Source of the DNA: Arenicola marina
Taxonomy: Eukaryota > Annelida > Polychaeta > Arenicolidae
DNA: 64,000 nt
Assembly: GCA_964019135.1 (NCBI GenBank)
Contig: OZ025263.1
Span: 33,706,133 to 33,770,132, forward strand
Reading direction: 5' to 3'
In this document: one piece after another, positions 1 to 10,984 of the stretch
How the letters are laid out: the number at the start of each line of letters is the position of its first letter
How positions within the stretch are numbered: the first letter of the stretch is position 1
Made by a program: the position numbers and the translations under genes
Notes under the pieces: generated by a model
Seen by the model: the letters and a program-made list of their open reading frames with translations, nothing else
Databases searched by the model: none
Told to the model about the DNA's origin: nothing

Positions 1-37
1 GGGCGAGTTTGCAGCCGTAGTTAGCACCTCCCCTCCC

Positions 38-136
38 ACCACCATCACCATCCCCACTACCACCCCCACCACCACCACCCCCACCACCACCAGCAGTAGC
101 AGCACCAGCCCCCCGCACCCTTCCACCCCAACCCCT
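38..136. repeat. CAC/CCA low-complexity tract
   Basis: Imperfect runs of ACC, CAC and CCCCAC triplets on the plus strand grade into C-rich DNA. It translates as Pro/His/Thr or Ser/Ala runs with no start context or splice signals, so I read it as simple-sequence DNA. Confidence 0.85.
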
Positions 137-642
137 ACATAGACCGGCGTTGGTCAAGTTTCCCTGGAACCCTGGAAGATTGGCTCGCCGATAGGACCTC
201 ATCTCCGGCGAGCAAGGCCATAGGAAGTTCATCGGCTCACCGCTTTAACGGTGACGAGGACTAAACACCGGAAACCACGTGGGTGGACGATACCCCAGTC
301 AGTTACCAGGCCTGCCGCATGGCCCAACGCGTGTCATTGTGATCCACAACCATAATGAATAGCAAGTGTCTGGCCCAACTTTCCTATATCTTCGTTCAAT
401 CTTATCACGAACAAGTCAGCCCAACTCACGTATGTCAGCTCGTTCAAGCTCATCATGGTCATGTTCGTTAATGTTGTATGGTATATGCCTCTTCTCTATA
501 CGGCATTTTTGTTCTTTCGCTGGAACTATTCTAATGGTTCCTTGTCCTTCTTCGTTAGCTCGAAACATTTACAGCGTAAGTATCTTTATTTGTAACATAT
601 TTATCTCTTTTGGACATGTCTTTGCCAGAAAGCCGTCTGGTG
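137..642. other. no gene recognised
   Basis: Mixed-composition DNA. The open frame starting at 366 runs into the minisatellite beyond 643 and shows no domain. I see nothing else here. Confidence 0.6.
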
Positions 643-728
643 TTCTACGGTTTTACGGTTCTACGGTTTTACGGTTCTACGGTTCTACGGTTTTACGGTT
701 CTACGGTTTTACGGTTCTACGGTTCTAT
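643..728 (+). repeat. 8-bp minisatellite TTYTACGG, 10 units
   Basis: Ten consecutive 8-mers, TTCTACGG or TTTTACGG, run from 643 to 722 with a partial eleventh. The two forms mostly alternate, giving a 16-bp super-period that breaks once, where two TTCTACGG units stand together at 675-690. A T-run follows near 739. Confidence 0.97.
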
Positions 729-1239
729 TGTTCCAACGTTTTTTTTTTTCTTTATTCCTTCATTTCACCACACCACAGAGCATTCATCACTAAGAAAATA
801 GCACAGAGTAGGTTTAATAAAACCACCACTTGTTTACACCTTATTGTGCCTGACATCAATATACTTGTGCCGAAAGGTGTTGGCCACCACTATCAAATCG
901 TTTCCCACTCAGGCGAGTCTAATAGTTGGACCAGATAACATTCAAAATGCGCACGATAGTGCCTTCTACATCGATCCACTGGCAACGTGACGTGGCGAAC
1001 AATGGATATCAACCTGTATTATGAACTGTCATAAATCGTTGCACATTGGGTTATTTCTGGAACGGTCTGATTACCGATATGATAACACGATATATTTAAC
1101 GGCATCTGTATGGGGTTTTCTGACAACTTCATAAGCTAGATAACCCATATATCGCCCAATATATTTCACTTCCCCGGCTAAACTGAGATACCAGCGGTCA
1201 CGGTGAGATTATTACACCGTCTATTCCAAATATCGCTCC
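729..1239. other. no gene recognised
   Basis: A T-run near 739-751, then AT-leaning unique sequence. No ORF with a recognisable domain, RNA gene or mobile-element end is visible. Confidence 0.6.
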
Positions 1240-1302
1240 CCTGAGAGCCTAACGGCACGTGGATCGGTCGTTCGAGCTCCGCTGTGGCCATGTCTGTGTG
1301 TT
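1240..1302 (+). mobile_element. SINE-A internal fragment
   Basis: This matches the middle of the SINE-A family (complete copies at 28303 and 29891): the segment from GAGAGCCTAACGGCACGTGG through the box-B-like region to GGCCATGTCTGTGTG. Head and tail are absent. It abuts an opposite-strand fragment of the same family. Confidence 0.8.
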
Positions 1303-1393
1303 CGCAGCGGGGCGCGAACCACCCATCCACGTGCCGTGAGGCCAGATCACTCAAGGGGAGCGCTCTAACCCACTGAGTTATCGAGGCGGCCCC
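1303..1393 (-). mobile_element. SINE-A head fragment, inverted
   Basis: Read on the minus strand it starts GGGGCCGCC, then the box-A-like segment CTCAGTGGGTTAGAGCGCTC, and ends at the box-B-like GGTTCGCGCCCCGC. It corresponds to the 5' tRNA-like part of SINE-A. With the plus-strand fragment at 1240 it forms a head-to-head inverted arrangement whose shared part could fold back. Confidence 0.8.
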
Positions 1394-1458
1394 GGTTCCG
1401 TCCCGGTTCCCAGGAGCAAATGGTAAACTAAAAGGCATCAATCATCTATACCCACTAA

Positions 1459-1640
1459 TCATACGCCTGGTGTTGGTGGGGGTGTGTGGGGTTGAAGTGG
1501 GAGTGAGGGTGGAGTGGCGTCAGAGGGTGGGGGTTGCTCGGGCGTTCGGGGGGTGGAGGTGGGAGTGAGGGTGCAGGTACATCGAGTGGCGTCAGGGTAG
1601 GGGCGGGGGAGTGGCAACGTGGGGTGGTGGTAGGTTGGTA
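1459..1640. repeat. G-rich degenerate minisatellite
   Basis: The plus strand is dominated by G with T. GTGGGAGTGAGGGTG occurs twice (near 1497 and 1558), each followed by a TGGCGTCAG motif, so this is about two and a half degenerate units of some 60 bp. Closely spaced G-runs give G-quadruplex potential on the plus strand. Confidence 0.75.
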
Positions 1641-1645
1641 CCGTG

Positions 1646-1923
1646 AGAGGCATGCAGTATATAATGTTTTAGAACAAAGTTAAAAAAAATATATAACCCT
1701 TAAATTTTAAGCACTGGGCATTTCCTACAGCTGCCAGCTCCTCGCACCTGTATCACTGGGAGTGTTTTAACCCATGATTCTCAGGCACCGAATCATCATC
1801 GGTTCACCGAATCATCACCTCCGCGCGCTCCATGTTCAATCGGAGTGAGCGCGCCACGTAGTGGAAACCTGTGGACGAGACTTAAGATTCAAACAGTGAA
1901 CAGTTCGAGCGACATGAAACCGC
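1646..1923. other. no gene recognised
   Basis: Unique sequence with a short direct repeat, ACCGAATCATCA, near 1787 and 1805. Nothing else is supported. Confidence 0.6.
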
Positions 1924-2009
1924 TTTCTGGGCCTGAGCAGCGTTCAGTGACCCGCAAAGTGCGATATTTCTGGGCCGGAGCAGCTTTTAATGACCGCAAA
2001 GTGCGATTC
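1924..2009 (+). repeat. 43-bp direct tandem duplication
   Basis: Two diverged adjacent copies of a 43-bp unit. Both begin TTTCTGGGCC and end GCAAAGTGCGAT; starts are at 1924 and 1967. Confidence 0.85.
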
Positions 2010-3079
2010 GATATAATATAATGGTGTGCATGATACTCAGATCTCACAGTGACGGTGTGTTCTACTAGCGTGGCAAGGCGCACTGGGTTGCCCCCATGTT
2101 ATAGCCCGCTGCACCCCACAGCGACACCTCAAGCACTTGGTAATGATTTGTAAACACATCACGGATGCCGATTTCAATAAATGGCAAGGGTTGATTTATG
2201 TTCGGCATCATTCAGGCGCTGGGGTCGCCCTGATTTGTCTCGTTACCTTTATACACCACATATCTCATTGACATGGAGGTTATTGGAAGCTACATAACAA
2301 CGTTTAACTTTCGAACTCAAAGTGATGTGTGTCTTGGGGTGGGGGTGTCGGGGGGGGGAGGTGATATGGTTTTTAATTTCATGGCTTTCCATGCCCTGAA
2401 TGCAGTGTTGAACGCACACGGAGAAGACGGTGTGGCAGCAATACAAGGTTCATCTTGTCCTTGTAGAGGTCCACCGGGCTCGCTTATATACACATGTTTT
2501 GTTCTTTTATATACGCCACATGAACAAGTAAAACCTAGAGTAGGGAAAAAGATTGTAAAATAATATATCGACATCACACAGATTGCATAAACGAAGAAAC
2601 AAAACGAATGAAAAAAAGAAATAAACATATAGATTATGACATATATATATTATTAAAAAGTTGTATTATTAAGTGATATTAAAACAGTTTATATGTACAT
2701 GCCTCACGGCCCACGAAGTAGACCAAAAGTTCCAGCGGATAAAAAGTAAACGTATATGTGTGTGTCCTCACCGACAGGGGATGGAACGTGATGCTACAAG
2801 CAAAACAGACACGCACAAACAATAGAAAACTGAGACACGCAAAAAGCGATACAGGTGTAGCTGGTTCCGGTGCGATGACACTGGTTATTGTGCGCCTATA
2901 CCCTATCGAGCGCCAGATCTAGACTACCGTAGAACCGCCGTTGTGAGTTCATGCGGTTTACACTTGCAGGCCCCGAGAGGCCGGCCACCAGAGTGCCCTG
3001 GAACCGCTCGCAAACCACACCGCGTTACAACGCAACATCGGTTTAAAGGATAAAGGCTCTCGATTTGATACAACGCAAG
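2010..3079. other. no gene recognised
   Basis: Mostly unique sequence with a G-run near 2337-2361 and AT-rich DNA around 2560-2690. Open frames here are short and lack domains. Confidence 0.6.
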
Positions 3080-3285
3080 GGCGGATTCAGTGAGGGGGGG
3101 GGGTCCAGGGAGTCCACCCCCTTTTCCTTTTGGAGGAAGAACGTTATCTGCGGCGGCGTGGACCCCCTCCCCGCCTTAGCCGCAAGTTTTCCGTGGACTC
3201 CCCGCCCCGCCCGGACGTAAAAAAAATGGATTTCCCGGTCGCAAATTTTGGACCACCCCCCCCCCCCCACCCCCTTTTTAAATAC
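3080..3285. repeat. dispersed repeat with long G and C runs
   Basis: A GGATTCAG motif leads into a long G-run (3092-3101) and TCCAGGGAGTCCACCCCC, with further GTGGACTCCCC and long C-run modules downstream. A similar arrangement (GCTGATCCAGG, G-run, GTCCGGACCCCCC, long C-runs) recurs near 59180. I infer two diverged copies of one dispersed element; the class is unknown. Confidence 0.45.
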
Positions 3286-3683
3286 GTCCCTGTAATGCGT
3301 CTAACTATGATACATTTTAGAATTTGGATCACGTGATAGTGCATAATGTTCGATATAGACCGCTATAGTCTTCGGTACGTATTTAGGATGAAATCATGGA
3401 AACAGCAGCTTCTTGAGCAAAGTGAGGGGGCTTTGGACAAAGGACCCCAACAAAGTGACCAGGGTTGTTACAGCAGATGAATGGCGACCGTATTGGTTGG
3501 ATCCCCATATCCTTTCGCTGTGATGGTCTTCAAACGCCAAGGCCACGCGTTAACCCTTTTATGCCTGAGGCTGCATACGACAGCTGTTTTGTTGCGGGAT
3601 AAGTGGCAGGGTTAAGGTCGCCGGAGTTAATCGGATAGAGAGCGGAAACCTGGAATGGACAGATATCTAGAACATAGACTCCC
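3286..3683. other. no gene recognised
   Basis: Unique sequence between the G/C-run repeat and the 46-bp satellite. No coding, RNA or mobile-element signature is seen. Confidence 0.6.
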
Positions 3684-5318
3684 GGAGAGCACATATAACT
3701 CCACTGTTGGCTGTCTAGACTACCGACCTAGAGAGCACATATAACTTCACTGTTGGCTGTCTAGACTACCGACCCGGAGAGCACATATCACTCCACTGAT
3801 GGCTGTCTAGACTACCGACCCGGAGAGCACATAGAACTCCACTGTTGGCTATCTAGACCACCGACCTGGAGAGCACATATAACTTCACTGTTGGCTATTT
3901 AGACTACCGACCTGAAGAGCACATATAACTCCACTGTTGGTTGTCTGGACTACCGACCCGGAGAGCCCATATAACTGCACTGATGGCTGTCTAGACTACC
4001 AACCCGGAGAGCACATATAACTCCACTGATGGCTGTCTAGACTACCAACCCGGAGAGCACATATAACTCCACTGTTGGCTGTCTAGACTACCGACCCGGA
4101 GAGCACATATAACTCCACTGATGGCTGTCTAGACTACCAACCCGGAGAGCACATATAACTCCACTGTTGACTATCTAGACTACCGACCCGAAGAGCACAT
4201 AGAACTCCACTGTTGGCTGTCTAGACTACCGACCCGAAGAGCACATATAACTTCACTGTTGACTATCTAGACTACCGACCCGAAGAGCACATAGAACTCC
4301 ACTGTTGGCTGTCTAGACTACCGACCCGAAGAGCACATATAACTCCACTGTTGACTATCTAGGCTACCAACCCGTAGAGCACATATAACTCCACTGTTGA
4401 CTATCTAGACTACCGACCCGGAGAGCCCATATAACTCCACTGTTGGCTATCTAGACTACCGACCCGGAGAGCACATATAACTCTACTGTTGGCTGTCTAG
4501 ACTACCAACCCGGAGAGCACATATAACTCCACTGTTGGCTATCTAGACTACCGACCCGGAGAGCACATATAATTCCACTGTTGGCTGTCTAGACTACCAA
4601 CCCGGAGAGCACATAGAACTCCACTGTTGGCTGTCTAGACTACCGACCCGGAGAGCACATATAACTCCACTGTTGACTATCTAGACTACCAACCCGGAGA
4701 GCACATAGAACTCCACTGTTGGCTGTCTAGACTACCGACCCGGAGAGCACATATAACTCCACTGTTGACTATCTAGACTACCAACCCGGAGAGCACATAT
4801 AACTCCACTGTTGGCTGTCTAGACTACCGACCCGAAGAGCACATAGAACTCCACTGTTGGCTGTCTAGACTACCGACCCGAAGAGCACATATAACTCCAC
4901 TGTTGACTATCTAGGCTACCAACCCGTAGAGCACATATAACTCCACTGTTGACTATCTAGACTACCGACCCGGAGAGCCCATATAACTCCACTGTTGGCT
5001 ATCTAGACTACCGACCCGGAGAGCACATATAACTCTACTGTTGGCTGTCTAGACTACCAACCCGGAGAGCACATAGAACTCCACTGTTGGCTGTCTAGAC
5101 TACCGACCCGGAGAGCACATATAACTCCACTGTTGGCTGTCTAGACTACCGACCCGAAGAGCACATATAACTCCACTGTTGGCTGTCTAGACTACCGACC
5201 CGGAGAGCACATATAACTCCACTGTTGACTATCTAGACTACCAACCCGGAGAGCACATATAACTCCACTGTTGGCTGTCTAGACTCCCAATTCGGAGAGC
5301 ACATATAACTCCACTGTG
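3684..5318. repeat. 46-bp satellite, about 35.5 units
   Basis: The unit runs from GGAGAGCACATATAACTCCA through CTGTTGGCTGTCTAGACTAC to CGACCC. Unit starts at 3684 and 5294 are exactly 35 x 46 bp apart, so the period is strict. Recurrent variants include ATATAAC/ATAGAAC, GGCTGTC/GACTATC and CGACCC/CAACCC. Most units carry a TCTAGA (XbaI) site. A block with the rare AGGCTACC and CCGTAGAGC variants occurs twice, 552 bp (12 units) apart. It is non-coding on both strands. Confidence 0.98.
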
Positions 5319-6894
5319 GTTAGCGAAGGTATCAAATTAGCGGCCTCCAGGCCCCCTCAGATCTTACGGTGGCCTGCTGTTCAAGTTTAATTGATGTATC
5401 CCTATGATATAATACAACCCCCCCCCCTGCCCGCGGACCTTGGAGTCTCAGTTGTCTGGCTACAACCGGATTAAGAGAGCTTATCGACGTGAGGATAATT
5501 ACATTATCTATAGAAAGCGAGAGCGCGAGAACGCGATGCATCCTGGGAGGTAGATCCTCGAGACTTGGGCGCCACGTTGGGGGACAATTCTATATATATG
5601 CCCCCCGCCCCCCAGTCACCCCATTGTGACATCAGGTCCGGGGTAAACCCATCCAGCACTCTGTGGCTGCTCCCTAATGACATTGTGTGATCTGTAACCT
5701 TTCAGTGTAGATTTCTAAGCTGTGTGTCGTGTGAGAACTTGCTTAACAAAGTTTCTCGTGCCTGATGGGTTTATTTCAGCACTAATCCCCTCTCATGTCC
5801 TGACCCTCTGGCGATGGGAGACCAGGGCTAAGGCCACCGCGAATTCCCTGGAATCAAGGCCATGTCTTCCTCTCGTGTTACTTATAACCACTAACTCATT
5901 GTGTGGTGGGGAGGGAGGGAATTGCTTTAAAATACAAATTTAGGAGTGAATTTTAAAGTTAAAGGTAATTTGACAAAGTGTTTTAACGTGTGTTGTTGGA
6001 GAATATCTCGGAGGATGTGTGTGTGTGGGGGGGGGGGGGTAACTTGGAACAACTGTCGACAGTCGCGGAGGATGTGTGGAGGGGGTATCTTGGAATAGCT
6101 GCAGACAATGCACTGGAACAAACGTGGACTATTCTGGAAGTCACGCGGCCAACTGCACATCGAATACCTTACATGTGCTGGCGTTACATCAATGTGCGCA
6201 GCTTTCTGGAACCCCAAGAAGGGAAATCAATCAACGTTTTGTTTTTGTTATTAATATCCAGACGCTTTAACCTTTGCCTCGGATTTTAATCATGGATACC
6301 GGTTGATGTAGGTGACACCGTAAACGCCATGTGAATGTCTGGTGAATGCGAATGTGAACTCCAAACAAGTTGGGCAGACCGTTTGGATAGTCTGCAGCCT
6401 TTAACATACAGATCTGCAACACTAATGAAAGCCCGCTGCTGGCAAGTAGATGTCAGTATCACGTACTACCTGAGCACGACAATCAAGTTTTCGCTGTAGC
6501 GTTTTTTTATCGCCTGCAGCGAATCCGTCATAGGAAAAGCGAAGGCTTTGATGTGGTACCAAGACTCTCTATTAATCGGTAGATGGCGCCTCTTGTGAAG
6601 CGGCGTGATGAAAGACATGATCACGTGACTGGTTTCGCACGGCGCCTCGATTTGAGATTTTTTGTCTTTTCACTGGTTTTTGCTGAATGAAAATTTGTAC
6701 CTCGATGTTTATCATAAGGACTTCGACCCCTAATGATGAGAGTGAAGTCAGGTAGTGGTCTTATGTCGCCAAAAGCGGTCAAGGAGGATTTGTCACCCGC
6801 TGGTAATCTGGGGCGGCGCCTGGCACGTGGCTAAGCGTGGATGCACGCTCAGGGATTACACCGTCCTGACACCTAGGTAGTCATGGCAGCCTGT
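5319..6894. other. no gene recognised
   Basis: Unique DNA with C- and G-runs near 5418 and 6028. An imperfect local duplication lies at about 5990-6115: two copies of a GGAGGATGTGTG motif, each followed by CTTGGAA. A TAGATGGCGCC motif at 6582 resembles a CTCF core. No credible gene. Confidence 0.55.
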
Positions 6895-7828
6895 AAGTAC
6901 CCCCCCCCCCCGCCCCCGCCCTAGCACCGCCACCGCCGGGCGTCCCCCCGCTGGCCCACGGCGACACCCACCCTGCCCCCACACCAATACCCACCCGGCC
7001 CCACACCCACGGCTATGCCCGCACTCACATCCACCCTGCTCCCACACCAATACCCACCCTGCGACAACACTCAGAGCCACGCTGCACGCGAACCCGCACC
7101 CACACCCACCCTGCCCCCACACCAATTATCCACCCGGCCCCCACACTCAGATATACCCTGCTCCCGCACCCACATCCATCCTGCCCCCACACCAATACCA
7201 ACCCGGCCCCACACCCACGGCTATCCTGTCCCCGCACCCACACCCACCCTGCCCCCACACCAATTATCCACCCGGCCCCCACACTCAGATCTACCCTGCT
7301 CCCGCACCCACACCCATCCTGCCCCCACACCAATACCCACCCGGACCCCACACTCAGATCTACCCTGCTCCCGCACCCACACCCACCCTGCCCCCACACC
7401 AATACCCACCCTGCGACAACACCCAGAGCCATGCTGCACCCGCACCCACACCCACCCTGCCCCACACCAATACCCACCCGGCCCCCACACTCAGATCTAC
7501 CCTGCTCCCGCACCCACACCCATCCTGCCCCCACACCAATACCCACCCGGACCTCACACTCAGATCTACCCTGCTCCCGCACCCACACCCATCCTGCCCC
7601 CACACCAATACCCACCCGGACCCCACACTCAGATCTACCCTGCACCCGCACCCACACCCACCCTGCCCCACACCAATACCCACCCGGCCCCCACACTCAG
7701 ATCTACCCTGCTCCCGCACCCACACCCATCCTGCCCCCACACCAATACCCACCCGGACCCCACACTCAGATCTACCCTGCTCCCGCACTCACACCCACCC
7801 TGCCCCCACACCAATGCCCACCCTTCCC
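6895..7828. repeat. 69-bp C-rich minisatellite
   Basis: A Pro/His/Thr-coding-looking C-rich array with a 68-69-bp period. The landmark CTCAGATCTACCCTGC recurs at 7284, 7353, 7490, 7559, 7628, 7696 and 7765, and as CTCAGATATACCC at 7146. Modules include CCCCCACACCAATACCCACC. The long open frames here (plus and minus) come from the lack of stop codons in the repeat, not from a gene. Confidence 0.95.
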
Positions 7829-8493
7829 CAACACCCGCACCCACACCTACACCCACACCCACACCCACACCCACACCCACACCCACACCCACACCCACAC
7901 CCGCACCCACACCCACCCTGCCCCCACACCAATACCCACCCTGCCCCTAGTCCCAGTCCAATCCGGTCCCCATGACCACACCCACCCTACCTCCACATCA
8001 ATACCCACCATGTACCTACAGCCACCTACCTCCACGCCCACTTACCTCCCCGCCCACACCCACTACCTCCACGCCCACGGCCGCCCTGCCCCACATCCTC
8101 GCCCACCCTGCCCGCACGCCAATGCCCACCCTTCCCCAACACCCGCACCCACACCTACACCCACACCCACACCCATACCCACACCCACACCCACACCCAC
8201 ACCCAGCTTTTCTCACACCCACATCCACACCCACACCCACACCCACACCCACACCCACACCCACACCCACACCCACACCCATACCCACACCCACACCCAC
8301 ACCCACACCCACACCCACACCAACACCCACACCCACACCTACACCCACACCCACACCCACACCTACACCCACACCCACACCCACACCCACACCCACACCC
8401 ACACCCAGCTTTTCTCACACCCACATCCACACCCACACCCACACCCACACCCACACCCACACCCAGCTTTTCTCACACCCACATCCACCCACT
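7829..8493. repeat. (CCCACA)n hexamer arrays with spacers
   Basis: Long (CCCACA)n blocks lie at about 7840-7915 and 8150-8490, separated by degenerate C-rich DNA. In the second block the hexamers are interrupted three times by a conserved CCCAGCTTTTCTCACACCCA spacer (near 8202, 8404 and 8462), so hexamers plus spacer form a larger repeat. The minus strand is (TGTGGG)n, resembling telomere-type G-strand repeats and prone to G-quadruplexes. Confidence 0.97.
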
Positions 8494-8895
8494 CCCTCAT
8501 CCACCCATCAAGTTCACAACAACAAGTTACGCAGGGTTAATCTAACCGGAAACTGGTGCATTGGGATTAACATGTAGTTCGCGGAGCAGGGTTACCGCCC
8601 TGACTGATGTCTGGCTGGCGCTCATGAAGTTTAAACCAGTGCAAATCGAGTTCATTTAATGAGATTTCAAGTACAGGAGTGATATTAAATTTTTGTGTCA
8701 GCACGGCGGTCATTGAACTAAACACCCTTTGTACTCTGTTTCGTGTTTAAACCTTCAAAGCCAGGAACCGGTTCGATGAGTGGGCCCCGTAAAGTTATAC
8801 CAACGTGGACTTTTATTTAATTGAGGACGATGTTGCCTGTGCGAAACCCTCAAGAAGCAATATTAAGATACCTCCCACCAAGACAGATATTTAGT
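8494..8895. other. no gene recognised
   Basis: Unique sequence after the hexamer array. No ORF, RNA or mobile-element signal. Confidence 0.6.
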
Positions 8896-9030
8896 AACAA
8901 AGGCCCCCCTCCCATCGTTCTGCGATCGCAGTCCCCCCCCGCCCCCCTCTCATCGATCTGCAATCGCAGCCCCCCCCCTCCCCCCCGCCCCCCCCCCCCC
9001 CGCCTTCCATCGTTATACAATCGCAATATT
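8896..9030 (+). repeat. three-copy C-run / CATCG module
   Basis: Three successive modules pair a long C-run with a CATCGTTCTGCGATCGCAG-like segment (CATCGTTCTG, CATCGATCTG, CATCGTTATA). Unit length is roughly 45-65 bp because the C-runs differ in length. Confidence 0.8.
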
Positions 9031-9101
9031 CAGATTCAGACGCAATCAGTGATTATTTTTGTTGTTCATGGGCCGAAAAAACTAGGTTTGTGCGATTCCA
9101 T

Positions 9102-9142
9102 TTGGTGCGTCATGTGTGGTGCGTCACGTGGTGCGTCATGCG
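9102..9142 (+). repeat. triple GGTGCGTCA motif
   Basis: GGTGCGTCATGTG, GGTGCGTCACGTG and GGTGCGTCATGCG follow one another at 9104, 9119 and 9130. TGCGTCA resembles an AP-1/CRE half-site and TCACGTG an E-box. This could be a small regulatory cluster or a short tandem duplication. Confidence 0.6.
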
Positions 9143-10552
9143 CTATTTATTACACTGCTACAAGGCCTACATCAGGAGATCAGGTCTGATATGAAAGTGT
9201 CGCCGCGGGACGTGGAAGTGCGGAGTCCTCGAGGCTCTATTGGACGCAGGCCTGATTATTATTATTATTATTACCACACGACTGTTATCATGACCGTGTT
9301 GCGTGCACGATGGCCAACCGTTGTCGGTGCCTGCATGGCCAATGCATTGGTTAAAAGAACAGATCCTTGTGTTTCTGCAGGACATTTTTTTAGTGGGGGT
9401 CCGTGGGGCTCCCGTGTAATGTAGCCCGTTGGGTCTCGTCTGTTCACGTCCAAACGAGACATCCGGGATTTTTAGTCACGTGAGTTTCAAGTAAACAGCA
9501 GCGAGACTTGAGTAGACTAACGGCGCGATGGCTGAGAGATAGTCGCTTCCATCACCCCCCCCCCGCTCACCCCACGCCCCGCCCCTCTCCTCCACCTCGA
9601 TTCTACAGTCACAAGCCCACCCTTCTAGTCAGTCCCTTTACCCCCCACCCCCAACCCCAGTCCGTCCCTCTGACCCACAAGGAAGACGATGCGTTTGTCT
9701 GTTCTCCCCCGTGAAGACCGAAGGTCGTCCCAACCGCAGAAAAAAAGAGCCATTAACTAAAACAAGGAACCCGACTGCGGGCGGGTTGCCGCCGGTCGCA
9801 TGGGGACGACTAAAAGAAGGATATGTGAACGACGCTTCGGATAAGATAAAGCTATGTCTCTTTCTTTTGGTGGTGCTTCTTCGCTGCCAGTTAAAACTGG
9901 AAATATGAGGCTTGTTCTTACAAGATAGAGAAGGGTAGACGGCAAAAACACCGGCTGCGATCATGGTGTTTTTCTTGTTCTGTATGTGATGGGGAAGGTG
10001 GGGCTTGCGTGCTCAGCGTACCTTATCTTATCACAAGATGGCGGGGGTTGATGGCACAGACATGGAGAGAGCCCCCAGGGAAGGAGGCCGGGGTATGGGG
10101 ACTGCCCCGCGGTATCCCCGCGGTAGCCCCGCAGGCTTGGGATGGCTGTGAGGGGAGAGGAATTTGGGGGGGGGGGTCCAGACGTGTCCTTGTGTGTATG
10201 TGTATAAAAAAATGAAGTCTCCGGAGTTAGGGTGGACAGTAGATACCAGTACCCCGAGGAGGAAAATAAAAAATTTCCATATACACACACTGAAAAATGC
10301 CTGCCCCACGGACATTGCAACACAACCATGTTTGTTTTACAGCGAGTGTTGCTGGCAAATGCAAACATGAGAAACCTTGCCACGAGCAGCGATTGCCTTG
10401 CACTGGAGCGAGCTGGTAATCACCTGCAATAAGCGGACAGCGACTAGTAAACACAACTTCCATGCATACTACACACTCGCGCGGCCGGCCACTGATATAT
10501 ACATTACCCACGTGGTGAACAAAAACAAAATGGCGGACATTGATTCCGGAAT
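9143..10552. other. no gene recognised
   Basis: Contains (ATT)n at 9256-9273, a C-rich stretch at 9556-9660, a 9-bp stem (AAAAACACC/GGTGTTTTT) at 9944-9973, an AAGATGGCGG YY1-like motif near 10034 and a G-run near 10167. Open frames are short and featureless. Confidence 0.55.
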
Positions 10553-10597
10553 GTAGTTCATAGAAAACCGCACGGAGCTTCGGTTTTGGAGAACTAC
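10553..10597. other. short hairpin
   Basis: GTAGTTC (10553-10559) pairs with GAACTAC (10591-10597), and AAAACCG (10564-10570) with CGGTTTT (10581-10587). A small internal loop and a 10-nt terminal loop remain. An AAAATGGCGG motif lies just upstream (10527). Function unknown. Confidence 0.45.
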
Positions 10598-10741
10598 GTA
10601 CCGCTGACTTCCATTCACAAGACACCACACATACAAAGAGTGGGTTAGTGTGTGTACTGGAGCAACTCGGGGTATAAAACCAAGTCGTCCGAACTATGAC
10701 ACAATGACAGCACATGTACAATCTGGAGCGGTCATTGGTTG

Positions 10742-10945
10742 GCTTAAGTAGGACGCGTTGTAGGTCATATCGCGACAATGGGAAGGGTCAAGGTGGATAG
10801 AAGCCATGTCTCCGGGAGTAACCCCTTACTCTTTGCAAATGGATCATGATCATACACATAGCCATTGGCACAGATGGGGCTCGAACCAAAGCCAAACACG
10901 TTACCAACTAGTCCAAGGGGTGACCCTCTGCAGTGTTCGGACAAC
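10742..10945 (-). mobile_element. diverged SINE-A relative
   Basis: On the minus strand it has a tRNA-like head with a box-A-like TGGACTAGTTGGTAACGTG and a good box B, GGTTCGAGCCCC. The SINE-A body follows, with TTTGCAAAGAGTAAGGGGTT, GACATGGCT and CGCGATATGACC. It has drifted further from the family than the copies at 28-31 kb. Its head is closer to a true tRNA than theirs, so it may belong to an older subfamily. Confidence 0.75.
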
Positions 10946-10984
10946 ATTACACCCGTGCTTGCTATTTAAAGTAAAACAAGCATC

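Noticed and set aside
3684-5318. CRISPR array
   Set aside because: The repeats are contiguous with no unique spacers, and the context is animal nuclear DNA. It is a satellite.
7015-8577. Pro/His/Thr-rich open frames of 200-369 codons
   Set aside because: Translation of 69-bp and (CCCACA)n repeats in several frames on both strands; no gene structure.
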